Part shown: in pieces, positions 1 to 7,162 of the stretch
How the letters are laid out: each line of letters opens with the position of its first letter
Numbering within the stretch: the first letter of the stretch is position 1
NCBI GenBank assembly: GCA_012511425.1
Contig: JAAZGC010000188.1
Span: forward strand, 1 to 37,680
Direction of reading: 5' to 3'
Source: Clostridiales bacterium
Lineage (GTDB): Bacteria > Bacillota > Clostridia > Oscillospirales > CAG-272
DNA length: 37,680 bases
The notes under the pieces: model-generated
What the model was told of the DNA's origin: nothing
Databases searched by the model: none
Seen by the model: only the letters and a program-made list of their open reading frames with translations
Made by a program: the position numbers and the translations under genes

Positions 1-774
1 GAGCTTGTCAAGGGAATGTACCGCGACCTGAACGGAAACACCGAGTTTGACGAAGAAGACCAGTACGGTTTTGCCACATATGTAACCTACTCAAGCTCCG
101 ACGCCTTCGCCTTTGCGACGGATATCCGCATGACTGAGCGCGGAGATGACGGCACGATGACATTTACGATGGGCACCGAACGCCAGCTCAAAGCAGCCGA
201 CCTTATCAACGCCGTGTTCTGGAACGAGGGCAGCTATATCAGCAAGATAGATACCGACAAGGCGACGCCCATCTTCAAAAACGGCCAATCGCTGATGCTC
301 GGAAACTCAAGTATCGGCACATCGGAATCTTTCCGCGACATGGAAGACGATTTCGGCATGGTTCCGTATCCGAAGCTTGACGAAACACAGGAGAAATACC
401 GCTCTCTCGTTCACGACACCCAGAACTTCGGGGTAGTGCCGCTCTGCTGCGCACATCCGAATGAGACCGGCGCGGTTCTTGAGGCGATGAGCTCCGAGAC
501 CTGGAAGCTGCTGACACCGACTTATTACGAAACCGCTCTAAAGGTAAAGTATGTGCGTGACGAACTCTCGGCTCAGATAATTGATATTATTCATGAGTCT
601 ATCGCTACCGAATTCGCTTTCGTTTATTATGCCAGCCTTTCAAGCGCAGGTATGATTTACCGTACACTCGTGACGAATAATTCAAACGACTTTATGTCCG
701 AATGGGCGAAGATGCAGAAAAGCGCAGAAAAGTCACTCGAAAAGCTTAACGCGGCTTATCTTGAGAAAAACTGA
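1..774 (+). CDS. ABC transporter extracellular solute-binding protein (sugar type), C-terminal part
   Basis: The reading frame is open from base 1, so the N-terminus, including any lipoprotein signal, lies outside the window; 257 codons plus stop are visible. The fragment begins with an EF-hand-like acidic loop (DLNGNTEFDEEDQYGF), typical of the large Firmicutes family-1 solute-binding proteins for oligosaccharides. It continues with the helical C-lobe: a segment on a non-functional marker position (GQSLMLGNSS), the FGMVPYPKLDE strand and a C-terminal amphipathic helix. The family captures sugars outside the cell and hands them to MalFG-like permeases; the ligand cannot be read from this fragment. 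A terminator follows directly, so this is the last gene of its operon. Family assignment is from overall pattern, not from a database match. Confidence 0.75.
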   Translation, partial: ELVKGMYRDLNGNTEFDEEDQYGFATYVTYSSSDAFAFATDIRMTERGDDGTMTFTMGTERQLKAADLINAVFWNEGSYISKIDTDKATPIFKNGQSLMLGNSSIGTSESFRDMEDDFGMVPYPKLDETQEKYRSLVHDTQNFGVVPLCCAHPNETGAVLEAMSSETWKLLTPTYYETALKVKYVRDELSAQIIDIIHESIATEFAFVYYASLSSAGMIYRTLVTNNSNDFMSEWAKMQKSAEKSLEKLNAAYLEKN

Positions 775-787
775 ACCTTAATTTATT

Positions 788-819
788 AAAGCCTGCCCCG
801 AAAGTCAGCAGGCTTTTTT
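788..819 (+). terminator. Intrinsic terminator after solute-binding protein gene
   Basis: A 9-bp perfect stem (AAAGCCTGC / GCAGGCTTT, 788-796 with 808-816) encloses an 11-nt loop and runs into a T6 tract. It lies 14 bp after the stop codon. Confidence 0.9.
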
Positions 820-890
820 CTTATAACGGCAGGTATATGCAAAATTCATAAAACCTTTTCACAAACCATTTACGCAATTAATCATATAAG

Positions 891-919
891 TTGAAACGTT
901 CATATTATTATGGTAAAAT
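891..919 (+). promoter_or_regulatory. Sigma-A type promoter for the flavodoxin gene
   Basis: TTGAAA (891-896), 17-bp spacer, TAAAAT (914-919), with a TG one base before the -10 (extended -10). It lies in AT-rich DNA 72 bp before the flavodoxin start. The ribosome binding site GGAGGG is at 979-984. Confidence 0.7.
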
Positions 920-990
920 TTATAGTGTATCTTATATAAATACAATTAGGGCGCAAGCCGTCATCCCAAGGCCGTTACGGAGGGAATCCG

Positions 991-1461
991 ATGCCAACTG
1001 TTGAATACAGCAAAAAAACCGCAATTGTTTATTATTCCTGGTCGGGCACGACCGGCAGCTTTGCCAACAAGCTCGCTCACGACAGCGACGCCGATCTTTT
1101 TCGGGTAAAGGACCGCAAGCGCCCCGATTTATTCAGTGCGCTTATCAAAGGCTGCGCCGATGCCAGGAACCGGATGCCTATAGAAACCGAAGGCGCTCTT
1201 CCCGACCTCTGGTCCTACGAAAAAATTATATTCTGCTGTCCTGTATGGGCGGGATATCCGGCGCCGGCTTTCAACAACATGATCGCCGCTCTGCCGGCCG
1301 GAAAGGCTGTTGAGCTTTATTTTATCTCAGCTTCCGGCAGCAGCAGCAAGAGCGCGGAAGGAACCAAGGCGCTTATCGCCGGCAAAAACTGCGAAATCGC
1401 CGCATACCAGGATATTTTCTCGGCCGACGTCGACGTCAGGTACAAACTGAGGAAATTTTAA
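991..1461 (+). CDS. Flavodoxin-like protein
   Basis: A 156-residue protein of the flavodoxin fold. The N-terminal strand leads into a phosphate-binding loop for FMN (YYSWSGTTGSFA, about residues 14-25), and the central VWAGYPAPAF segment sits where flavodoxins contact the isoalloxazine ring. No signal peptide or membrane segment is seen, so it is cytoplasmic. It is closest in style to the flavodoxin-4/5 type proteins of Clostridia that act as NAD(P)H-linked or general electron carriers. It has its own promoter and a good GGAGGG site 6 bp before ATG. The next gene, 147 bp downstream on the same strand with no clear terminator between, encodes a flavodiiron protein, so a shared role in electron delivery or oxidative stress is a reasonable inference. 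Confidence 0.8.
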   Translation: MPTVEYSKKTAIVYYSWSGTTGSFANKLAHDSDADLFRVKDRKRPDLFSALIKGCADARNRMPIETEGALPDLWSYEKIIFCCPVWAGYPAPAFNNMIAALPAGKAVELYFISASGSSSKSAEGTKALIAGKNCEIAAYQDIFSADVDVRYKLRKF

Positions 1462-1608
1462 GCTTTCGGGACAGGATGATATTTATCGCAATGCTGACAA
1501 AATTTTGCGCGGAGCTTCTTTTCCGCTTAACATTTGAATCGGCTGCATGATAAACATCCGCGTCCCGTTTTTTTAGGTCAATATTATACCAAACAAGGAG
1601 ATTATTAT

Positions 1609-4257
1609 ATGCATACTCTGAAACTTACCGACCGTGTATATTGGTGCGGAGTTCTCGACCCCGACCTGCGCACTTTTGACATAATAATGCACACCGAGTT
1701 CGGTACCACCTACAATTCATATCTTGTAAAGGGGGACAACGCAACCGCCCTCATAGATGCCTCGAAAGCCTGTTTTTCCGACGAATGGCTCGATAAGGTA
1801 AACGAGCTTATCGGCGTAACCAAAATCGATTACCTTATAGTAAATCACACCGAACCGGACCACAGCGGCGCCGTTGAAAAATTCTGCGAGCTGAATCCGG
1901 ATGTCAAGATTATCGCAACGACGGCGGCGATCGGATTTTTGGGGCAGATAGCAAACCGTCCGCTCAACACCCTTCCGGCAAAGGAAGGACAGACGCTCGA
2001 TCTCGGCGGCGTAACTCTGAAATTCATGATATTCCCCAACCTTCACTGGCCGGACACGATGTTTACCTATGCCGTCGAAGAAAAGCTGCTCTTTTCCTGC
2101 GACTGCTTCGGCTCGCACTACAGCTTCGACGAAGTGCTTGTCAGCCGCGTGACCGACTGCGAAGGATACAAGCGGGCAACAAAATATTACTTCGACAATA
2201 TCCTGGGACCGTTTATCCGCCCGTATCTCGCAAATGCCGTTAAAAAGGTCAGGGATATGGATATCTCGATGATCTGTCCCGGTCACGGACCGGTGCTTGA
2301 CGAGGGCAAGGACGGTATTCTTGCTTGGTATGACGAATGGATGGCAGAGGCGCCCAAATCCGACAAAAAGCAAGCCGTCATCACCTATGTTACCGCTTAC
2401 GGGTATACAAGGCAGCTCGCCGAGCGTATCGGCGCCGGAATAAAGGACGCCGGAGCCGATGTCGAAACCTTTGACCTCACCGGCCATCCCGAACTGATGG
2501 ATAAGGCTTCCGCCGCTATCGCCGCATCCGACGGATTCCTGCTCGGTACTCCCACAATAGTCGGCGAGGCGCTGAAGCCGATCTGGGATATCGCAACTTC
2601 GATGTTTAGCGCTACCCACAAGGGAAAAATTGCGGCAGCATTCGGTTCTTACGGCTGGACCGGCGAAGCGGTACCCAATATTACCGAACGGCTGAAGCAG
2701 CTCCGCCTTAAAGTGCGCGACGGCTTCCGCATCCGCTTCAAGCCGACCGAAAACGACCTGCTTGACGCTTATGATTACGGCTATGATTTCGGCTGCGCCC
2801 TTTACAACAAGGAAAACGACCGCAAAGCCAAAGGCCCCCGCAAGCTCGTCAAATGCCTTGTCTGCGGCGATGTATTTGATTCCTCGCTGACTGTCTGCCC
2901 CGTCTGCGGCGCCGACAAGTCAAATTTCATCGAAGTCGATGACACAGTTACCGGATTTGCATCCGACAAGGAACAGATAATCACGATAATCGGCGGCGGA
3001 GAAGCGGCTTTTGCCGCTGCAAAGTCGGTTCGCGCCCGCTCAAAGAAAGCCCGGATCATAATGCTCAGCCGGGAAAAATATCTGCCTTATTTCCGCCCGA
3101 TGCTGACAAAAACGCTTCTGGCCAGCTTTTCCGCCGATCAGCTCGGAATCGAGCCGGAACAGTGGTACAAAGAGAACGACATAATCCCGCTGCTCGGGAA
3201 GACGGTCAAGGCGATCAACACCGAAGAGAAGACAATAGAGCTTGACGACGGAGCACGCTTCGGCTACGACAAGCTTATCTATGCTCTCGGAGCCGAGAAT
3301 TTCATCCCGCCGATCGCCGGACTTTACAAAGACGGCGCTATTCTTGACAATGTCATCTCGATCCGAACCATCGATGACGCGGCAAAGGTTCGCTCCGCGA
3401 TCGAGAACGGTGCTAAAAAGGCAGTAGTCATCGGCGGAGGAGTGCTTGGACTCGAGGCTGCATGGCAGCTTAAAAAGGCTAAGCTCGACGTTACCGTCCT
3501 CGAGGCGATGCCTCGTCTAATGCCGAAGCAGCTTGACGAAGGCGCGTCCGGAATACTTCAAAAGGTCATTGAATCGAAAGAAGTAAAAATAGTGACCGGT
3601 GCAAAGATATTCGCTGCGATTTCGGATATATTGGCTGATGCAAAGGAATACGGTGCTATGCTCGTCAACAGCATCTTCAACACGAAGGTGTTTGACACCG
3701 ACAAGTCATCTGACGGCAAGAAGATTCTGGGAGTTCTGCTCGAAGACGGAAGGATATTCCCCTGCGACCTGCTTATCATATCTACCGGCGTGCGCGCTTT
3801 GACGGCAATTGCAAAAGAAGCCGGCATCGCCTGCGGATGCGGAGTAACCGTTGACGAATTCATGAAAACCTCTGCTCCCGATGTGTTCGCTGCCGGCGAC
3901 TGTGCGGAATTCAACGGCGTTAACTACGCTCTCTGGAGCCAGGCCGCTTCACAGGGTGAAGTCGCCGGTGCAAACGCTGTCGGAGATGAACTTAAATATG
4001 AAGCCGCCGGCGGACCGGTCAGCTTCAGCGGGTTTGATACCTCTCTCTTTGCCATCGGCGACAACGGCTTTGATGAGAAGAAGAGCTACCGCACCCTCGA
4101 AAGCCGTGACAGCGCCAGGGGCATTTACGAAAAGTATTACTTTGTCGGAGGGCATCTTGTCGGCGCAATCACTGTCGGCGTTGACAAAGTCGTTCCGATC
4201 ACAAAAGTGGTTCAGGCCGGCGCTTCGATTGCCGAAACCGCCGCTTTAATCGGCTGA
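1609..4257 (+). CDS. Multidomain flavodiiron protein with rubredoxin and NADH:rubredoxin oxidoreductase modules
   Basis: An 882-residue fusion. Residues 1-250 are the metallo-beta-lactamase-like diiron domain with H80-x-E82-x-D84-H85 and further ligands in the NLHWPD, SCDCFGSH and PGHGP segments. About 255-400 is a flavodoxin domain binding FMN. C416-x2-C419-x10-C430-x2-C433 is a rubredoxin-type iron site with unusually short spacing. From about 455 to the end is an FAD/NADH oxidoreductase with GGGEAAF and, near 605-619, a second VIGGGVLGLEAA nucleotide motif. This resembles class F flavodiiron proteins such as the one of Clostridioides difficile, which pass electrons from NADH to the diiron site to reduce O2 (or NO) in the cytoplasm. 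The frame is open from an ATG at 1534, but AAGGAG at 1595-1600 and the conserved N-terminus select the ATG at 1609. Which gas is reduced cannot be read from sequence. Confidence 0.92.
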   Translation: MHTLKLTDRVYWCGVLDPDLRTFDIIMHTEFGTTYNSYLVKGDNATALIDASKACFSDEWLDKVNELIGVTKIDYLIVNHTEPDHSGAVEKFCELNPDVKIIATTAAIGFLGQIANRPLNTLPAKEGQTLDLGGVTLKFMIFPNLHWPDTMFTYAVEEKLLFSCDCFGSHYSFDEVLVSRVTDCEGYKRATKYYFDNILGPFIRPYLANAVKKVRDMDISMICPGHGPVLDEGKDGILAWYDEWMAEAPKSDKKQAVITYVTAYGYTRQLAERIGAGIKDAGADVETFDLTGHPELMDKASAAIAASDGFLLGTPTIVGEALKPIWDIATSMFSATHKGKIAAAFGSYGWTGEAVPNITERLKQLRLKVRDGFRIRFKPTENDLLDAYDYGYDFGCALYNKENDRKAKGPRKLVKCLVCGDVFDSSLTVCPVCGADKSNFIEVDDTVTGFASDKEQIITIIGGGEAAFAAAKSVRARSKKARIIMLSREKYLPYFRPMLTKTLLASFSADQLGIEPEQWYKENDIIPLLGKTVKAINTEEKTIELDDGARFGYDKLIYALGAENFIPPIAGLYKDGAILDNVISIRTIDDAAKVRSAIENGAKKAVVIGGGVLGLEAAWQLKKAKLDVTVLEAMPRLMPKQLDEGASGILQKVIESKEVKIVTGAKIFAAISDILADAKEYGAMLVNSIFNTKVFDTDKSSDGKKILGVLLEDGRIFPCDLLIISTGVRALTAIAKEAGIACGCGVTVDEFMKTSAPDVFAAGDCAEFNGVNYALWSQAASQGEVAGANAVGDELKYEAAGGPVSFSGFDTSLFAIGDNGFDEKKSYRTLESRDSARGIYEKYYFVGGHLVGAITVGVDKVVPITKVVQAGASIAETAALIG

Positions 4258-4284
4258 AAAAAAGTATATCCGCAATAATGAATT

Positions 4285-4317
4285 AACGCCGCCCATTAAA
4301 TCAGGGCGGCGTTTTTC
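4285..4317. terminator. Intrinsic terminator between convergent genes
   Basis: A 10-bp perfect stem AACGCCGCCC / GGGCGGCGTT (4285-4294 with 4304-4313) with a 9-nt loop is followed on the plus strand by a T run, so it ends the flavodiiron transcript. On the minus strand it follows the COG2426-type gene, where the trailing T content is weaker; bidirectional use is possible. Confidence 0.85.
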
Positions 4318-4783
4318 ATGATATCAGAGCGGCAAAGCCATAGGTAATTCCCGTAACTATAATACCTGCCAAGATGACGCCGATTAATATACAGAATACA
4401 GCATAACGAAGTTTCATATTCAGAAGTAAAGCTGTCATGGCTCCCGTCCATGCCCCTGTTCCGGGCAGAGGGATAGCGATAAGTATAATCAAACCGGCAG
4501 CTTCGATATTTCCGACGAGTTTGCTTTTTTTAAGCGTATGGTTCTCGATTCTTTCGGCGATTCCTTTGAGTTTTTTGGTGGATTTCATCCATTTGATAAC
4601 GCGCTTCATAAAAATAAGTATGAATGGTACCGGCAGCATATTCCCGAGAACGCTGAGAATGAAGGAGAGATGCCAATCAAGTCCTAAAGCGGCTCCGACG
4701 GGAATAGCTCCTCTCAGTTCGACAAAGGGGAGCGCCGAAATAAAGAAAACCCAAAGAATATTCTTAAATAAAGTGACAGTCAA
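4316..4783 (-). CDS. COG2426-type small membrane protein (putative small multidrug export family)
   Basis: A 155-residue hydrophobic protein with about four membrane segments. It shows the N-terminal pattern FVELRGAIPVGAALGL and the central IPLPGTGAWTGAM motif typical of the Sm_multidrug_ex/COG2426 family; a basic cytoplasmic loop (KRVIKWMKSTKKLKGI) lies between. The family name suggests drug export, but its function is not established. It is downstream of the RibU-like gene on the same strand after 81 bp with no terminator, so it probably falls under the same FMN riboswitch. The start is uncertain: TTG at 4781-4783 is used because no ATG exists in frame before the upstream stop, and the ribosome binding site is poor. 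Confidence 0.75.
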   Translation of the reverse strand: MTVTLFKNILWVFFISALPFVELRGAIPVGAALGLDWHLSFILSVLGNMLPVPFILIFMKRVIKWMKSTKKLKGIAERIENHTLKKSKLVGNIEAAGLIILIAIPLPGTGAWTGAMTALLLNMKLRYAVFCILIGVILAGIIVTGITYGFAALIS

Positions 4784-4864
4784 GGATGAATACCAAAATT
4801 GTGGCGCCTCGCCGACGTTTACAGTCAGACGCGGGATTGTTTTTCTGCGAAGAATAATCCGCAG

Positions 4865-5512
4865 TTATCGTTTGTTTTGATTGCCTGCTTTCCCTTTCAG
4901 CAGCGGAGAAATCCGCTTATAGATCAGAAAAGTGACCAGTGCGTCCGCAATTCCCTTTCCGAAGGTAAACGGAACATTGAAGCAGATAAGGCTCTGGAAG
5001 ATGCTTTTCATACCCGGAAGTATAGACTGATATGCGGCAAGAATTGTTTGTTCCGGCATGAAATTATAATAAAAAGGATATACAATGAAATAATTCAGCG
5101 GCAGAGCGGCGCCGGCCATCAGCAAGGCGCCGATAAGCGAAGCCGCGGCGGCTCCGCTCTTGGTTTTTCTGAATTTGTAAATCAGGCCCGCCGTGCCGAC
5201 AAAAACCGAACCCAGGAGAAAGTTAGAAAGTTCGCCGACAAAGGAAGTTGTCGAAATCGCCGAGTGGATAAGGTTTTTTATAAATTGAATCAATATGCCG
5301 CTCAAGGGGCCGAGGGAAAATGCGCCTATAAGAGCCGGAAGGTCGGAAAAGTCGAATTTTATGAAGGAAGGAATCAGCATCGGGAGCGGGATTTCGATCA
5401 GCTGCAGGGCAAAAGCGGCAGCAGACAGAATGCCGGTCACTGCGATGTAGCGGATGTGATTTTTATTTTTGCCGGGAATAGGATTCTCCGCGGCGTGAGC
5501 ATTATTATTCAT
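4865..5512 (-). CDS. ribU: ECF transporter S component, riboflavin type (RibU-like)
   Basis: A 215-residue integral membrane protein with about six hydrophobic segments. The early helix followed by IPSFIKFDFSDLPALIGAFSLGPLSGI matches the conserved entry region of RibU-type S components (the FDFSDLP..IG..LGP pattern), and a later GKGIADALVTFLIYKR segment is also typical. S components bind the vitamin and work with the shared EcfAA'T energising module, which is not in this window. The assignment to riboflavin rests on two independent lines: family pattern and an FMN riboswitch immediately upstream on the same strand. Expression is therefore expected to fall when FMN is plentiful. The start is ATG at 5510-5512 behind GAGAGG (5518-5523 on the minus strand), a site buried in a hairpin. 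Confidence 0.9.
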   Translation of the reverse strand: MNNNAHAAENPIPGKNKNHIRYIAVTGILSAAAFALQLIEIPLPMLIPSFIKFDFSDLPALIGAFSLGPLSGILIQFIKNLIHSAISTTSFVGELSNFLLGSVFVGTAGLIYKFRKTKSGAAAASLIGALLMAGAALPLNYFIVYPFYYNFMPEQTILAAYQSILPGMKSIFQSLICFNVPFTFGKGIADALVTFLIYKRISPLLKGKAGNQNKR

Positions 5513-5518
5513 TTGAAC

Positions 5519-5554
5519 CTCTCAAAATCATAGCTGTTATGACTAATTTGAGAG
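5519..5554 (-). promoter_or_regulatory. Hairpin burying the ribU ribosome binding site
   Basis: On the minus strand CTCTCAAA pairs with TTTGAGAG (8 bp), and inside it TCATA pairs with TATGA. The 3' arm contains the GAGAGG Shine-Dalgarno of ribU, so folding would block translation. It lies between the riboswitch terminator and the start codon. The pairing is seen in sequence; a regulatory role is inference. Confidence 0.55.
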
Positions 5555-5570
5555 ATCAACGTTTTTTTGC

Positions 5571-5606
5571 AAAAAAGCGTCCCTTCGGTTCTGACTGAAG
5601 GGACAG
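5571..5606 (-). terminator. Riboswitch expression-platform terminator
   Basis: On the minus strand GTCCCTTC and GAAGGGAC form an 8-bp stem (5597-5604 with 5579-5586) around a 10-nt loop, followed by GC and T6. It sits about 30 nt after the FMN aptamer and before ribU, as expected for transcriptional attenuation by FMN. Confidence 0.85.
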
Positions 5607-5636
5607 CGTTATTGTATAGCGATCAGCTATATATCG

Positions 5637-5826
5637 TCGATCTTTTTCATCCGGACTTTGATTTGCTCCAGTCAAACGGAAACAAATCTTCCTATCGGAA
5701 ACCGTCGGTCAGGGAATTTCACCCTGTCGGCCGATTAAAACCGTAAGCTCAATTCGGTTGAGTTAATGGTTTATTCAGCTAACGGACTATACCGCCGGTG
5801 TGGAATCACACCACCCTCAAAGTCGA
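5637..5826 (-). promoter_or_regulatory. FMN riboswitch (RFN element) upstream of ribU
   Basis: Read on the minus strand, the conserved FMN aptamer blocks occur in order: a P1 arm TCGACTTT, GAGGGTG, ACACCGGCGGTATAGTCCG, GACAGGGTGAAATTCCCTG, ACCGACGGTT, AGTCCGGATGA and the closing AAAGATCGA. The element is about 190 nt, longer than the usual 120-150. One peripheral arm contains an extra paired region (GATTTG with CAAATC) between GACGGTT and AGTCCGGATG, and another AT-rich arm has CTCAACCGAATTGAG. FMN binding should favour the downstream terminator and reduce ribU expression. Confidence 0.95.
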
Positions 5827-5827
5827 G

Positions 5828-5853
5828 CCGGCGGAGCTGTAAAGCCCCGCCGG
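5828..5853 (-). other. GC-rich hairpin after tuf
   Basis: CCGGCGGAGC and GCCCCGCCGG pair with one mismatch (9 of 10 bp) around a 6-nt loop. On the minus strand no T tract follows; the sequence runs directly into P1 of the FMN riboswitch. On the plus strand a T6 comes 8 nt later, but no gene reads into it. It may end or stabilise the tuf transcript; it is not a textbook terminator on the tuf strand. Confidence 0.5.
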
Positions 5854-5883
5854 GCATACGATTTTTTAGTTTTGGATATCGAA

Positions 5884-7089
5884 TTATTCAATAATCTCGG
5901 TAACAAGACCGGAACCGATAGTGCGGCCGCCTTCGCGGATAGCGAAGCGAAGCTGGGGCTCCATTGCGATCGCAGAGATCAGCTGAACGGTGATGTCAAC
6001 GTTGTCGCCGGGTCTTGCCATTTCAACTCCTTCGGGGAGAGAGATGGTTCCGGTAACGTCGGTGGTTCTGAAATAGAACTGCGGACGATAGCCTTCGAAG
6101 AAGGGCTTCGAACGGCCGCCTTCTTTTTCGGTAAGAACGTAAACGTGACCTACGAATTTGGTGTGCGGCTTGATCGTGCCGGGCTTGCAGAGAACCTGAC
6201 CGCGCTCGATATCGGTCTTCGCTACGCCGCGGAGAAGGATTCCGACGTTGTCGCCTGCTTCGGCGTAGTCAAGAATCTTGCGGAACATTTCAACGCCGGT
6301 AACAACGGAAGATCTGGTTTCGGGGTTGATTCCGACGATCTCGACCGGGTCGCTGACCTTAACGGTACCGCGCTCAACTCTGCCGGTTGCGACGGTGCCG
6401 CGACCGGAGATGGAGAATACGTCTTCAACAGGCATAAGGAAAGGCATATCGGTCTTGCGGGCAGGGGTCGGGATGTAGCTGTCTACTTCTGCCATGAGCT
6501 CACGGATGGAAGCATAAACGGGTGCTTTCGGATCTGTCTCGGTGGAGAGCAGAGCTTCACGGGCGGAGCCGCGGACTATCGGAGCGTTATCGCCGTCATA
6601 GTCATAAGCGGAAAGGAGATCGCGGACTTCCATCTCAACGAGGTCGATAAGCTCTTCGTCGTCAACAAGGTCAACCTTGTTAAGGAAAACAACGATAGCC
6701 GGAACGTTAACCTGACGGGCGAGCAGAACGTGCTCGCGGGTCTGCTGCAGCGCACCGTCGGAAGCGGCGACAACGCGGATAGCGCCGTCCATCTGAGCTG
6801 CGCCGGTGATCATGTTCTTGATGTAGTCGGCGTGGCCGGGGCAGTCAACGTGAGCGTAGTGACGGTTCTCGGTCTCATACTCGACGTGGGTGGTGTTGAT
6901 TGTGATTCCGCGGGCCTTCTCTTCGGGAGCCTTGTCGATCTGGTCATAGCGAAGAGCCGTAACTTCACCGTCACCCATAGAGAGTACTTTGGTTATAGCA
7001 GCGGTAAGGGTGGTTTTACCATGGTCGACGTGACCGATGGTACCAATGTTAACGTGAGGCCTGGTGCGTTCAAAATGTTGCTTTGCCAT
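5884..7089 (-). CDS. tuf: Translation elongation factor Tu
   Basis: At 401 residues this is the normal length for EF-Tu, the GTPase that delivers aminoacyl-tRNA to the ribosomal A site. The G domain has GHVDHGKT (G1, residues 19-26), the switch-1 RGITINTTHVEYET, DCPGHADY (G3) and NKVDLVDD (G4). Domain 2 (VEDVFSISGRGTVATGRVERG) and domain 3, ending in GLVTEIIE, are complete. A strong GGAGGAATT site precedes ATG. It is the last gene of the rpsL-rpsG-fusA-tuf block, 73 bp after fusA. The riboswitch for ribU starts only 57 bp after its stop. Only this copy is visible in the window. Confidence 0.98.
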   Translation of the reverse strand: MAKQHFERTRPHVNIGTIGHVDHGKTTLTAAITKVLSMGDGEVTALRYDQIDKAPEEKARGITINTTHVEYETENRHYAHVDCPGHADYIKNMITGAAQMDGAIRVVAASDGALQQTREHVLLARQVNVPAIVVFLNKVDLVDDEELIDLVEMEVRDLLSAYDYDGDNAPIVRGSAREALLSTETDPKAPVYASIRELMAEVDSYIPTPARKTDMPFLMPVEDVFSISGRGTVATGRVERGTVKVSDPVEIVGINPETRSSVVTGVEMFRKILDYAEAGDNVGILLRGVAKTDIERGQVLCKPGTIKPHTKFVGHVYVLTEKEGGRSKPFFEGYRPQFYFRTTDVTGTISLPEGVEMARPGDNVDITVQLISAIAMEPQLRFAIREGGRTIGSGLVTEIIE

Positions 7090-7162
7090 GGTTAAATTCC
7101 TCCGGTAATTTATTTCTTTTCAGTTGGTAATTAAGTTGCTTTTTTATATATCAGGACAGCGC

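Noticed and set aside
1534..1608. Upstream start for the flavodiiron protein
   Set aside because: The extra 25 residues have no family counterpart and the AAGGAG site fits the ATG at 1609.
4799..5533. Open frame of 244 codons on the plus strand across ribU
   Set aside because: Antisense to a membrane protein preceded by an FMN riboswitch on the minus strand.
5828..5853. Strong terminator for tuf
   Set aside because: The hairpin is good, but no T run follows on the tuf strand, so it is listed only as a hairpin.
5800..7095. Open frame of about 430 codons on the plus strand across tuf
   Set aside because: It is the antisense of a complete EF-Tu gene; the protein resembles no known family and arises from the codon bias of tuf.
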